A stretch of 9,788 nucleotides of DNA from NCBI GenBank assembly GCA_002405755.1, contig DHMK01000085.1, positions 2,787 through 12,574 on the forward strand, in the 5' to 3' direction. The position numbers were made by a program, and so were the translations under genes. How positions within the stretch are numbered: the stretch's first letter is position 1; the number at the start of each line of letters is the position of its first letter. Of the stretch, positions 1 to 6,347 are shown in pieces. This DNA comes from Clostridiales bacterium UBA4644 (GTDB taxonomy: Bacteria > Bacillota > Clostridia > Oscillospirales > Butyricicoccaceae). Under the pieces are notes generated by a model. The model had not been told where the DNA came from and did no database searches. It saw only the letters and a program-made list of their open reading frames with translations.

Positions 1-830
1 ACGATGGTGCGCTGCATATTGATGTCACGGAACAGGATGCCGTAAAGGGCGTCGTTCAGCATGACATCCAGACGCTCCAGCGCGCCCATGGCGGCGATCT
101 CCGGCATGCACAGACCGGAGCAGTAGTTGCACAGACGGATATAGCGCTTCTGCTCGCGGCCCACCTCGTCCAGCGCGGCGCGCATCAGACGGAAGTTCTC
201 CTGGGTGGCGTAGGTGCCGCCGAAGCCCTCGGTGGTTGCGCCGTAGGGGACATAGTCCAGCAGGCTCTGGCCAGTGGTGCGGATGACGGCGATGATATCG
301 GCGCCCTGCTTGGCGCCGGCCTTGGCCTGGATGATATCCTCATAGATATTGCCGGTGGCAACGATGATGTACAGATAGGGGCCTTCCTTGTCGCCGAATT
401 CCTTCAGGAACGCGTTGCGGGTGGCCACATTCTGATTGATGCGCTCCAGCGTGGCATTGACCACGGGCATGATGGCGGCGCGGATCTCCTCGGCGGTGTG
501 AACAGGCACACGGCTCAGGTCGATCTCACCGGCATTGACCTTTTCGGCCACGGTCTGGGGATCGCAATGATATTCCGCCATGGCGTTGCCGATGTAGAAG
601 GCGGCGCCGCCGGGCAGGATGCCTTTTTCCAGCATATGATCGACAACGACGTTGGGCAGCGGAACTTCCACATCGTTCACGCCGTCGATGCCGAGCAGGC
701 GGCAAACAGCCCGCTCGACAGTGACGGTGGTATGAACGTCAATGAACTGCTGCACATCGTCGGCGACCTTGGAAGCGCTGGCGCGGGCTTTCGTCACCAG
801 CTCAAGATTCAAATTCAGTTTGCTTTCCAT
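1..830 (-). CDS. kamD: Lysine 5,6-aminomutase alpha subunit KamD (5' part, runs off the left edge)
   Basis: With the beta subunit KamE this adenosylcobalamin- and PLP-dependent mutase moves the terminal amino group of beta-lysine (or D-lysine) to carbon 5. The frame starts MESKLNLNLE at the ATG 830-828, with an AAGGCG ribosome site about 4 bases upstream, and is open for 276 codons to the window edge. The family is roughly 515-520 residues, so about half is here. Residues I recall as PLP or substrate contacts in the Clostridium sticklandii enzyme occur at the same numbers: Arg184, Ser189, Tyr193, Asn235, Ser238 and Tyr263. Recognisable segments include AVIRTTGQSLLDYVPYGATT (181-200) and the Cys-rich LCNYCSGLC (233-241). 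It lies 21 bases after kamA, consistent with one transcript. KamE, which carries the B12 domain and PLP lysine, should follow beyond the left edge but cannot be seen. No better alternative identity. Confidence 0.96.
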   Translation of the reverse strand, partial: MESKLNLNLELVTKARASASKVADDVQQFIDVHTTVTVERAVCRLLGIDGVNDVEVPLPNVVVDHMLEKGILPGGAAFYIGNAMAEYHCDPQTVAEKVNAGEIDLSRVPVHTAEEIRAAIMPVVNATLERINQNVATRNAFLKEFGDKEGPYLYIIVATGNIYEDIIQAKAGAKQGADIIAVIRTTGQSLLDYVPYGATTEGFGGTYATQENFRLMRAALDEVGREQKRYIRLCNYCSGLCMPEIAAMGALERLDVMLNDALYGILFRDINMQRTI

Positions 831-851
831 ACTTCGCCTTTCTGATGTGAC

Positions 852-2105
852 TTATTTGACGTGACGGTCTCTTCTCAGCAGCTTGGTAGGCTCCAGATAA
901 CGCTGCTCGGTGCCCTGTGCGACCCAGGCCACACCGGTCTTTTCGGCCTTCCGCTTGCCTGTGCACACATCGCAATGGCAGTTCTGCTCATAGTGATCGG
1001 GCTCGGTATAAGAAGTGATAACGCCTTCGAAGTTCCGCAGAATGACCTTGCGGGGCGTCTGAGAGATCAAATAGGTGGGCATGACAGGCGTCTTTCCGCC
1101 GCCGCCGGGAGCATCGACCACGAAGGTGGGCACGCAGTAGCCGGAGGTATGGCCGCGGAGCGCTTCCATGATCTCAATGCCCTTGGAGACGGGCGTCCGG
1201 AAATGACTCAGACCCAGAGAGGGATCGCAGGCATAGATGTAGTAAGGACGGACACGGATGCGCACCAGCTCATTGACCAGCTTGAGCATCACATGGATGC
1301 AGTCGTTCACGCCGGCCAGCAGAACGCTCTGGTTGCCCAGGGGGATACCGGCGTCAGCCAGCATGGCTGTGGCCTTGGCGGCTTCCTCGGTGATCTCGTT
1401 GGGGGTGTTGAAGTGGGTGTTCAGCCAGACGGGATGATACTTCTTCAGCATATTGCACAGCTCGGGGGTGATGCGCTGGGGCATGACCACAGGCGTGCGG
1501 GAGCCCATACGGATGATCTCCACATGGGGGATGGCGCGGAGCTTCTTGATGATATATTCCAGCATCTCATCGGAGACCATCAGACAGTCGCCGCCGGACA
1601 GCAACACGTCGCGGACCTCGGGATGGGCAGCCACATATTCGATGCACTTGTCGATCTGCGCAGTGGGGACCTCGCAGTCGTGCTGACCGGCAAAGCGGCG
1701 GCGGGTGCAGTGACGGCAATACATGGAGCACTGGTCAGTGATCAGCAGCAGGACGCGGTCGGGATAACGATGGGTCAGGCCCGGGCAGGGAGAGTCGGTA
1801 TCCTCGTGCAGAGGGTCGGCATCCTCGTAATCCGCAAACTCCAGCTCGTGGCCGGTAGGGATCGCCTGCTTGCGGATAGGATCATAGGGATCGTTCAGAT
1901 CGATCAGGGACAGATAGTAGGGGGTGATGGCCATGCGCAGCTTGCCCAGCGTCGTCGCAACGCCCTCTTCCTCTTCAGCGGTCAGGTTGACATACTTTTT
2001 CAGCTCTTCCAGCGTCTCGATGCGGTTTTCGACTTGCCAATGCCAGTCGTTCCACTGTTCCGCAGGAACGTCCAGAAACAGACCGTTTTCTCTGCTCTTT
2101 CTCAT
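852..2105 (-). CDS. kamA: Lysine 2,3-aminomutase KamA
   Basis: Radical SAM, PLP-dependent enzyme converting L-lysine to L-beta-lysine, the entry step of lysine fermentation; cytosolic. At 417 residues it is the length of the Clostridium subterminale enzyme (about 416), and key residues sit one position later than in that protein. The iron-sulfur/SAM motif CSMYCRHC gives Cys126, Cys130 and Cys133. Arg135 matches the substrate-carboxylate arginine, Asp294 and Asp331 the lysine amino-group acids, and Lys338 in PGGGGKTP the PLP lysine. Cys269 and the tail cysteines 376, 378 and 381 match the intersubunit zinc site. These features distinguish a full catabolic KamA from the shorter EpmB (YjeK) EF-P lysyl-modifying relatives. 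The start follows AAAGGAG (2122-2116) with about 10 bases spacing. It is preceded by a 98-base gap holding a strong hairpin, the only sizeable gap between genes of this unit. Residue roles are from memory of the C. subterminale structure. Confidence 0.98.
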   Translation of the reverse strand: MRKSRENGLFLDVPAEQWNDWHWQVENRIETLEELKKYVNLTAEEEEGVATTLGKLRMAITPYYLSLIDLNDPYDPIRKQAIPTGHELEFADYEDADPLHEDTDSPCPGLTHRYPDRVLLLITDQCSMYCRHCTRRRFAGQHDCEVPTAQIDKCIEYVAAHPEVRDVLLSGGDCLMVSDEMLEYIIKKLRAIPHVEIIRMGSRTPVVMPQRITPELCNMLKKYHPVWLNTHFNTPNEITEEAAKATAMLADAGIPLGNQSVLLAGVNDCIHVMLKLVNELVRIRVRPYYIYACDPSLGLSHFRTPVSKGIEIMEALRGHTSGYCVPTFVVDAPGGGGKTPVMPTYLISQTPRKVILRNFEGVITSYTEPDHYEQNCHCDVCTGKRKAEKTGVAWVAQGTEQRYLEPTKLLRRDRHVK

Positions 2106-2153
2106 AGCAATCTTGCTCCTTTATTTGTTAAAAAATTGACATTTCTTAGGCCG

Positions 2154-2184
2154 AAACCTGCAGGAGGGGCGCTCCTGCAGGTTT
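2154..2184 (-). repeat. Perfect 13-bp inverted repeat between kdd and kamA
   Basis: AAACCTGCAGGAG (2154-2166) is the exact reverse complement of CTCCTGCAGGTTT (2172-2184), with a 5-base loop. In the kdd-kamA mRNA it makes a 13-bp hairpin 20 bases after the kdd stop. On the minus strand only UUU, then CGGCC, follows the stem, and on the plus strand only TTT then GAAG. It therefore lacks the U-tract of an efficient intrinsic terminator in either direction. It may act as a weak or partial terminator, or as an mRNA 3' end protector that sets different levels for kal-kce-kdd and kamA-kamD. The rest of the 98-base gap is AT-rich and holds the kamA ribosome site. I see no convincing promoter in it. 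Confidence 0.85.
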
Positions 2185-2203
2185 GAAGCTCTATTTGGTT
2201 CGA

Positions 2204-3253
2204 TTAGACGTATTTCTCGTCGAACAGCTTGCGCAGCTTGGGAGACTTGCGCAGGATATCCAGCGTGATCTGAGCATGGTCTTTGGTGTACCCATTGCCG
2301 ATGATCATGGTGACATCCTTGCCGATACCCTCAGCGCCCAGAGCAGCCTTGGTGAAGCTAGTGGCCATGGAGAAGAAGTAGACCAGGCCGTTGTCATGGA
2401 CGGGTAGAATGGCGGACATCTCGCAGGACTCGATGTTGACGCAGCTGATAGACAGATCGTATTCCTTGCCGTCGTTGACCTTCAGGGCCTCGTCCATGAC
2501 CTGAACGGGCTTGGTGCAGTCAGCAACGATCACATCAGTGTAGACGCCCAGCTCCAGCAGATCGGGGACCTGCTTGGGATTGCGGACGACACCCACGACC
2601 TTGCCCTTGGGGCCGACCTTCTGCATGGCCTCGTAGCCGCACAGAACGCCAGACTTGCCGTTGGCGCCCAGGATCAGGACGCTGTCGCCTTCCTTGGGCA
2701 GCTTGCGGGCCTGCGCGGGAGCGCCGGCCACATCCAGAGCGGCCAGGGCCAGAGCCTCGGACATATCATCGGGCATCTTGGCATACAGAGCAGACTCAAA
2801 CAGAACAGCCTTACCAACGATATCAACGCGGTCGATATCCTTGTGGATGGCCAGGATCTTATCGATCTTCAGCGGAGTCATGGACAGAGAGACCAGGGAG
2901 ACGATCTTGTCGCCGACCTTCAGGTCGAAGCCGGGCTTGGCCAGCAGGTCCTCGCCGATGCGGGCGACAACGCCCTTGAACATACCGCCGGAACCGGTGA
3001 CGGGGTTCTGCTGCTTGCCGCGCTCCGCGACGATACCCATGATCATTTCGCCGATCTTCTTCTCATCGCCGCCGCAGGCTTCCTCGATCTGGGTGAAGGA
3101 AGCGGAGTCGATGTTCAGAGAAGTAACATCGCAGATGATCTCGTTGGAATATTCCTTGGTCATGTCGTTGTCGACCTTCCAGGCGGCCTGAGTCAGAACG
3201 CCCTGGGGCTCGATCACGCGGTGTGCGCCGTACTTGTTGCCTTTCATGGACAT
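2204..3253 (-). CDS. kdd: L-erythro-3,5-diaminohexanoate dehydrogenase Kdd
   Basis: NAD-dependent oxidative deamination of L-erythro-3,5-diaminohexanoate to 5-amino-3-oxohexanoate, releasing ammonia and NADH; cytosolic. The 349-residue protein has an N-terminal catalytic part and a Rossmann nucleotide-binding fold opening at VLILGANGKSG (192-202), with glycines 196, 199 and 202 in the GxxGxxG spacing. A medium-chain-dehydrogenase-like layout follows (GKVVGVVRNPKQVPDLLELG, 217-236). I recognise the start MSMKGNKYGAHRVIEPQGVL as typical of clostridial Kdd. The chosen ATG at 3253 has an ideal AGGAGG (3267-3262) with about 8 bases spacing; the second Met (codon 3) would be slightly far. It sits 37 bases after kce. 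Position between kce and kamA supports the assignment, as the families co-occur in lysine fermenters. Confidence 0.95.
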   Translation of the reverse strand: MSMKGNKYGAHRVIEPQGVLTQAAWKVDNDMTKEYSNEIICDVTSLNIDSASFTQIEEACGGDEKKIGEMIMGIVAERGKQQNPVTGSGGMFKGVVARIGEDLLAKPGFDLKVGDKIVSLVSLSMTPLKIDKILAIHKDIDRVDIVGKAVLFESALYAKMPDDMSEALALAALDVAGAPAQARKLPKEGDSVLILGANGKSGVLCGYEAMQKVGPKGKVVGVVRNPKQVPDLLELGVYTDVIVADCTKPVQVMDEALKVNDGKEYDLSISCVNIESCEMSAILPVHDNGLVYFFSMATSFTKAALGAEGIGKDVTMIIGNGYTKDHAQITLDILRKSPKLRKLFDEKYV

Positions 3254-3290
3254 AGTGGTTTCCTCCTAAAAATTGATTTATAAAAATATC

Positions 3291-4112
3291 TTATTTCTTC
3301 AGGCCCAGGATCTCACGGGCCTCAGCGGGGGTAGCGATCTCGCGGCCCAGCAGCTTGGCGAAGGTCACGACCTTCTCCACCAGCTCGCCGTTGGACTTGG
3401 CCTTGACGCCGCGCTCCATATAGATGTTGTCTTCGAAGCCAACGCGGACATGACCGCCCATGATGATGCCGGTGGCGACCATAGGCCACGCGCCGCGGCC
3501 CACGCCGGTAACGGTCCAGGTAGAGCCGGCGGGGATCTTGTTGACCAGGAAGGCCAGGTTCTCAGGTGTGGCAGGCGTGCAGCCGTTGACGCCCAGAACG
3601 AAGTTGAACTGCATGGGAGCGCCGGGGACCAGGCCCTTCTTGGCCATGTTCAGGACAGTATCCAGATGGCCGATCTCGAAGCACTCATACTCGGGCTTGA
3701 TGTGGTTCTCGAGCATACGCTTGCCGAAGGCGCGCATGGTGGGCATATCGTTGACGAAAATATCGTCGCCGAAATTGCAGGTGCCGCAGTCCAGCGTGGC
3801 CATTTCAGGCATCAGCTCGGTGGGCTGCAGACGCTCCTCGGGAGTCATGCCAGTAGCGCCGCCGGTAGAGGGGATCAGGATCGCGCCGGGACAGGCTTCC
3901 TGAATGGCGGGCAGGATCTCAGCGAAGCGGACCTTGGACTGGGTGGGGGTGCCATCGTCCTCGCGGACATGGACATGGATGACGGCAGCGCCGGCATCGT
4001 AAGCGGCCTTGGCCTCGCGGATCATTTCTTCCTTGGTATAGGGAACGGCGGGGTTATGCTCCTTGGTAACTTCCGCGCCGCAGATGGCAGCGGTGATGAT
4101 CAGTTTTTCCAT
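3291..4112 (-). CDS. kce: 3-keto-5-aminohexanoate cleavage enzyme Kce
   Basis: Zinc-dependent member of the BKACE (DUF849) family. It condenses 5-amino-3-oxohexanoate with acetyl-CoA in a retro-Claisen type exchange, giving 3-aminobutyryl-CoA and acetoacetate. The 273-residue TIM barrel starts MEKLIITAAICGAEVTKEHN. Zinc and catalytic residues known from the Cloacamonas acidaminovorans enzyme are visible: Glu14, His46 and His48 in VIHVHVRED at identical numbers, and Arg223, Glu227 and Asp228 in GGHVRVGFEDN (three positions earlier than Arg226, Glu230 and Asp231 there). This set, with a lysine-cluster context, argues for Kce itself over another BKACE specificity. The start at 4112 has GAGGTGA (4123-4117) just upstream, and the gene begins 19 bases after the kal stop, so the two are probably translated from one message. 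Confidence 0.96.
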   Translation of the reverse strand: MEKLIITAAICGAEVTKEHNPAVPYTKEEMIREAKAAYDAGAAVIHVHVREDDGTPTQSKVRFAEILPAIQEACPGAILIPSTGGATGMTPEERLQPTELMPEMATLDCGTCNFGDDIFVNDMPTMRAFGKRMLENHIKPEYECFEIGHLDTVLNMAKKGLVPGAPMQFNFVLGVNGCTPATPENLAFLVNKIPAGSTWTVTGVGRGAWPMVATGIIMGGHVRVGFEDNIYMERGVKAKSNGELVEKVVTFAKLLGREIATPAEAREILGLKK

Positions 4113-4131
4113 AATCTCACCTCAAAGGGGC

Positions 4132-4527
4132 TTATTCCTTGACCTGCTTGCCGCGCTGACGATCCTTGACGACCACGCAGGTGCCGGACGCACGGCAGAC
4201 CACCACGGGCTCAGCCAGAACATCGCAGGCAGAATCGTTGATGTCGGGACGGGGAGTGATGACTTTCTTGGCAACGAAGGTCATCTTGCGGGAGGTATTG
4301 CCAACATTGGTGATCTCGCCGGTAGCCTCGATATAGTCGCCGGCATGAACGGGAGCCATGAACTCGACTTCGTCATAGGCCTTGAACAGACCCTCATCGC
4401 CATCGTTCATGATCAGCAGCTCGGTGGCCACATCGCCGAACAGGTGCAGCATATGCGCGCCGTCCACCAGCTGTCCGCCGTAATGTGCATCCTCGGCGCC
4501 CATTCTCAGTCTGATCATAGATTTCAT
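4132..4527 (-). CDS. kal: 3-aminobutyryl-CoA ammonia-lyase Kal
   Basis: Eliminates ammonia from L-3-aminobutyryl-CoA to give crotonyl-CoA, linking lysine fermentation to butyryl-CoA and butyrate formation. The 131-residue protein is the size of a single hotdog-fold domain. I recognise the family signature AEDAHYGGQLVDGAHMLHLF (11-30), GDVATELLIMNDGDEGLFKA (31-50) and NVGNTSRKM (74-82), which closely resembles Fusobacterium and clostridial Kal. It is the first gene after the promoter and riboswitch, so it opens the catabolic unit although it catalyses the last cluster-specific step. The ATG at 4527 has a perfect AGGAGG (4541-4536) with 8 bases spacing, which favours it over Met4. Other hotdog thioesterase or dehydratase functions are possible in principle, but the motifs and context make Kal by far the best call. 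Confidence 0.95.
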   Translation of the reverse strand: MKSMIRLRMGAEDAHYGGQLVDGAHMLHLFGDVATELLIMNDGDEGLFKAYDEVEFMAPVHAGDYIEATGEITNVGNTSRKMTFVAKKVITPRPDINDSACDVLAEPVVVCRASGTCVVVKDRQRGKQVKE

Positions 4528-4575
4528 GATAGTTTCCTCCTAAGTTTTATTTGAAATTGTGATTACACGCAAAGG
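4528..4575 (-). other. kal translation-initiation region downstream of the terminator
   Basis: These 48 AT-rich bases lie between the leader terminator and the kal start. They contain AGGAGG at 4541-4536 and no further hairpin that could hide it. Control in this leader is therefore more likely by transcription termination than by sequestering the ribosome site. Confidence 0.6.
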
Positions 4576-4622
4576 AAAAAGCGCTACGGAACAGCAGGAC
4601 AGGCTTCCCTCCAATAGCGCTT
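4576..4622 (-). terminator. Riboswitch-controlled intrinsic terminator in the kal leader
   Basis: On the minus strand AAGCGCTA (4622-4615) pairs perfectly with TAGCGCTT (4586-4579). An inner helix GGAA (4608-4605) with TTCC (4591-4588) can stack above it. The stem runs directly into TTTTT (4580-4576), then CCTTT. This is the form of a Rho-independent terminator, placed about 240 bases after the predicted transcription start and 48 bases before kal. Its 5' arm uses bases 4617-4615, which also form the 3' strand of riboswitch helix P1, and 4622-4618, which lie at the P5 end and the P5-P1 junction. The terminator and the lysine-bound aptamer are therefore mutually exclusive. The U-tract is short, so termination in the ligand-free state may be incomplete. 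Confidence 0.8.
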
Positions 4623-4778
4623 CATGTCAACATGACAGTCACACCGCTCTAAGCGTTGTGCCCAAGCCGGCCCGGCAGGCTCCGAACAGGCTTTCGGCAA
4701 AAAACGCATTCCCCCGCCGCCTTCGAAAGGCCTTTTCGTTGCCATCGGCAGGATACCTCATTTTTTGCGCCTCTATTG
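4612..4778 (-). promoter_or_regulatory. Lysine riboswitch (L box / LYS element) aptamer, probable ON switch
   Basis: Read 5' to 3' on the minus strand, 167 bases fold into the five-helix lysine aptamer. P1 is CAATAG (4778-4773) with CTATTG (4617-4612). It is followed by the conserved AGGCGC (4772-4767). P2a is GCAAAAAA (4768-4761) with TTTTTTGC (4704-4697). P2b is CCTGCCG (4752-4746) with CGGCGGG (4719-4713). The hallmark GCCGAA (4698-4693) follows. P3 is AAGCC (4693-4689) with GGCTT (4668-4664). P4 is CACA-CGCT with AGCG-TGTG (4660-4640). ACTGTCA (4639-4633) leads into P5, TCATG with CATGA (4635-4622). Loop bases AGGC (4733-4730) and GCCT (4680-4677) can form the L2-L3 kissing contact. The order and conserved words match the Bacillus subtilis lysC and Thermotoga aptamers as I remember them. 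The following genes degrade lysine, and the terminator arm overlaps P1, so ligand should turn expression on. Confidence 0.92.
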
Positions 4779-4798
4779 CAAATCTATTCTTTTTTCGC

Positions 4799-4816
4799 GG
4801 AAGAAAACCCTCTTCC
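4799..4816 (-). other. Small hairpin near the 5' end of the kal leader
   Basis: GGAAGA (4816-4811) pairs with TCTTCC (4804-4799) around a 6-base loop, within a few bases of the predicted transcription start and before the aptamer. It could protect the 5' end of the message. It has no T-tract and is not part of the lysine aptamer, and it may be chance. Confidence 0.45.
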
Positions 4817-4825
4817 CTACTTATG

Positions 4826-4854
4826 ATTATAAGTTATTGCCGATTTTCTGTCAA
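4826..4854 (-). promoter_or_regulatory. Consensus sigma-A (sigma70-type) promoter for kal-kce-kdd-kamA-kamD
   Basis: On the minus strand TTGACA (4854-4849) and TATAAT (4831-4826) both match consensus exactly and are separated by exactly 17 bases. The -35 starts 23 bases after the kamC stop, with an AT-rich stretch upstream. Transcription should begin near 4820-4819, giving a leader of about 290 bases before kal that contains the riboswitch and terminator. A promoter this strong suits a gene set whose output is throttled at the leader and not at initiation. Confidence 0.93.
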
Positions 4855-4878
4855 TAGATTTTTCCACGGATTTTCTGT
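4842..4878 (-). repeat. Direct repeat ACAGAAAATC at the kamC end and the promoter -35
   Basis: ACAGAAAATC occurs on the minus strand at 4878-4869 and again at 4851-4842, a 27-base period. The second copy overlaps the end of the -35 box and the spacer. Each copy resembles one half of the CodY consensus, but a full 15-base CodY match fails at about four positions in both. It could be a repressor or activator operator, or chance in AT-rich DNA. Confidence 0.35.
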
Positions 4879-6344
4879 TAAATCCCGTAATTTTCTTCCA
4901 CCATTCTCAATATTTCCGGCCGCATCCCCAGCAGACGGCAGATGTTCAGGGCGTCCCGCGGACAGTCCTGCCGTCCCTCCACCCGGTAAAGACCGTAATT
5001 CATGTGCCGGGCGATGAGCTCCACGCCCACGTCGTCTCCCGCCTGGGCGATCTCCGTCTGGAGCCGGTCCACATCCAGATCCTTCAGGCCGATGACCTGG
5101 TAATGGGCGCTGCCCCGTTGGGCCACATTGTCATAGTGGGTGGCCAGCACGGTGACGGCGTTGGCCCTGTTCAGATAGGAGGTCACCGCCTGAACGATGG
5201 CCGCGCCCTCGTCTGGGTTGGTGCCCCGGGCAAACTCGTCCAGCAGGATGAAGGCAAAGCCCTCCGGCAGCCGGCGGATCACCTGATTGAAGCGGACGAT
5301 CTCCCCGCCGAAGCTGGAAAGGCCCCGGTCGATGGATTCCAGATCCTCCGAAATAATATGCATACCGTCAAACAGCGGCACCTCCGCCGCCGCCGCAAAG
5401 GGGAAAAAGCCGCACTGGGTCAGCAGGATGTTCAGCGCAATGGTCTTCAGCGCCACGCTTTTGCCGCCCATGTTGGCGCCGGTGATGACGGTAGCGCCCT
5501 TTTCCAGCGCGATGGAGACCGGCGTAAAGCGCTTGCCCTTTTCCTCCAGCACATCCGCGATCTGGGGGTTGATCATGTCCTCCATCCGCAGGCTGGCTTC
5601 CGTGAGCCGGGGCATGACGCCGCCGTATTTTTTCGCCAGACCGGCCTTTTCCACCGTCAGGTCGATGTCTGCCACCGCGTCCATATTGCGCAGCATGGCG
5701 TCCAGATAGGGGCGCAGCTTTTCGGAGAGCTGGCCGCGGACCACCATTTCCTCGTGCTCCTCCTCCGCTGCCGCCAAAACGCGGCGGGCCAGCAGCGCCT
5801 CCTTCTCCTCCCCGCCGGGCAGGCGGCGGATCTGATCCTCCAGATCCTTTTTGGCTTTGCGGGCCGCGCGCAGCCGGGGAGAATAGCTGTCGCTGATATA
5901 AAAGGTCGCGATGCGGTTGCGCTCCGGATCCAGCAGTTCCAGCGCATCCCGGGTGTCCTCCAGCGAAACGCCCTCCAGCGCCAGCACCTGCTGCACCCGC
6001 TGAAACTGCGGCAGGATCTCGTCGGTCTGCAGCAGGAAGCGCTTGACCTCAAACAGCTCGATCTCGTTCAGCGCCGCCTCCCGGCATTTGTTCACGGTCA
6101 GGCGGATATTTTTCATGGTCATGAAGGTGCTGAGCATCTTGTTCAGCGGTTCCCGGCAGCGGTCCTCCCCCTCCAGCACCCGGCGGATATTGTTCAGCTG
6201 CCGCAAAAGCTCCGGCCGCTGCTCCGGCGAATAGGGCTGCAGCAGGCGGACAGCCTCCTCGCCGTAGGGAGAGCAGGGCCGCAGGGCGTCCATCACATAT
6301 TGAAAGCCGATGTTTTCCTTCTGGGCGAATTTCAGTTCAATCAT
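4878..6344 (-). CDS. kamC: MutS-type ATPase KamC, putative lysine 5,6-aminomutase reactivase ATPase
   Basis: The 488-residue protein carries the MutS/ABC-type ATPase at its C-terminal half: Walker A TGANMGGKS (288-296, Lys295), SSFGGE loop (343-348), Walker B FILLDEF (365-371, Asp369-Glu370) and the histidine switch ATHYD (401-405, His403). The N-terminal half (about 1-260) is helical and charged like the MutS core/lever region, with a likely coiled coil around 155-215. The mismatch-binding domain I of MutS and the Smr nuclease tail of MutS2 are absent. Such MutS-like proteins occur in lysine cluster islands and are named KamC, a reactivase ATPase for the 5,6-aminomutase. That role rests on family naming and context; nothing in the sequence proves it. 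It starts 3 bases after kamB, with GGAGG inside the kamB 3' end about 8 bases upstream, so translation is probably coupled. No terminator is visible after its TAA. Confidence 0.88.
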   Translation of the reverse strand: MIELKFAQKENIGFQYVMDALRPCSPYGEEAVRLLQPYSPEQRPELLRQLNNIRRVLEGEDRCREPLNKMLSTFMTMKNIRLTVNKCREAALNEIELFEVKRFLLQTDEILPQFQRVQQVLALEGVSLEDTRDALELLDPERNRIATFYISDSYSPRLRAARKAKKDLEDQIRRLPGGEEKEALLARRVLAAAEEEHEEMVVRGQLSEKLRPYLDAMLRNMDAVADIDLTVEKAGLAKKYGGVMPRLTEASLRMEDMINPQIADVLEEKGKRFTPVSIALEKGATVITGANMGGKSVALKTIALNILLTQCGFFPFAAAAEVPLFDGMHIISEDLESIDRGLSSFGGEIVRFNQVIRRLPEGFAFILLDEFARGTNPDEGAAIVQAVTSYLNRANAVTVLATHYDNVAQRGSAHYQVIGLKDLDVDRLQTEIAQAGDDVGVELIARHMNYGLYRVEGRQDCPRDALNICRLLGMRPEILRMVEENYGI

Positions 6345-6347
6345 AGG

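Noticed and set aside
2154..2184. Bidirectional intrinsic terminator between kdd and kamA
   Set aside because: The stem is strong, but only three T residues follow on either strand, so I list it as an inverted repeat.
861..2186. 441-codon plus-strand open frame opposite kamA
   Set aside because: kamA shows all catalytic residues on the other strand. The antisense frame exists because of codon bias and has no motif.
4639..4761. 40-codon open frame (leader peptide?) on the minus strand in the kal leader
   Set aside because: It has no ribosome site, is not lysine-rich, and lies wholly within the riboswitch helices, whose base pairing explains the sequence better.
4528..4877. Sigma-54 (-24/-12) promoter upstream of kal
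   Set aside because: I looked because some amino-acid fermentation operons use sigma-54 activators. I found no TGGCAC-N5-TTGC match, while a perfect sigma-A promoter is present.
4842..4885. Tandem CodY boxes
   Set aside because: Both candidates differ from the 15-base consensus at about four positions, too many to call; kept only as a direct repeat.
4559..5017. 152-codon plus-strand open frame over the kal leader and kamC end
   Set aside because: It runs antisense through the promoter, aptamer and terminator, with no domain or ribosome site.
4878..6344. DNA mismatch repair MutS or MutS2
   Set aside because: The ATPase motifs fit, but the mismatch-binding domain and the Smr tail are missing, the length is too short, and the gene is coupled to kamB in a lysine cluster.
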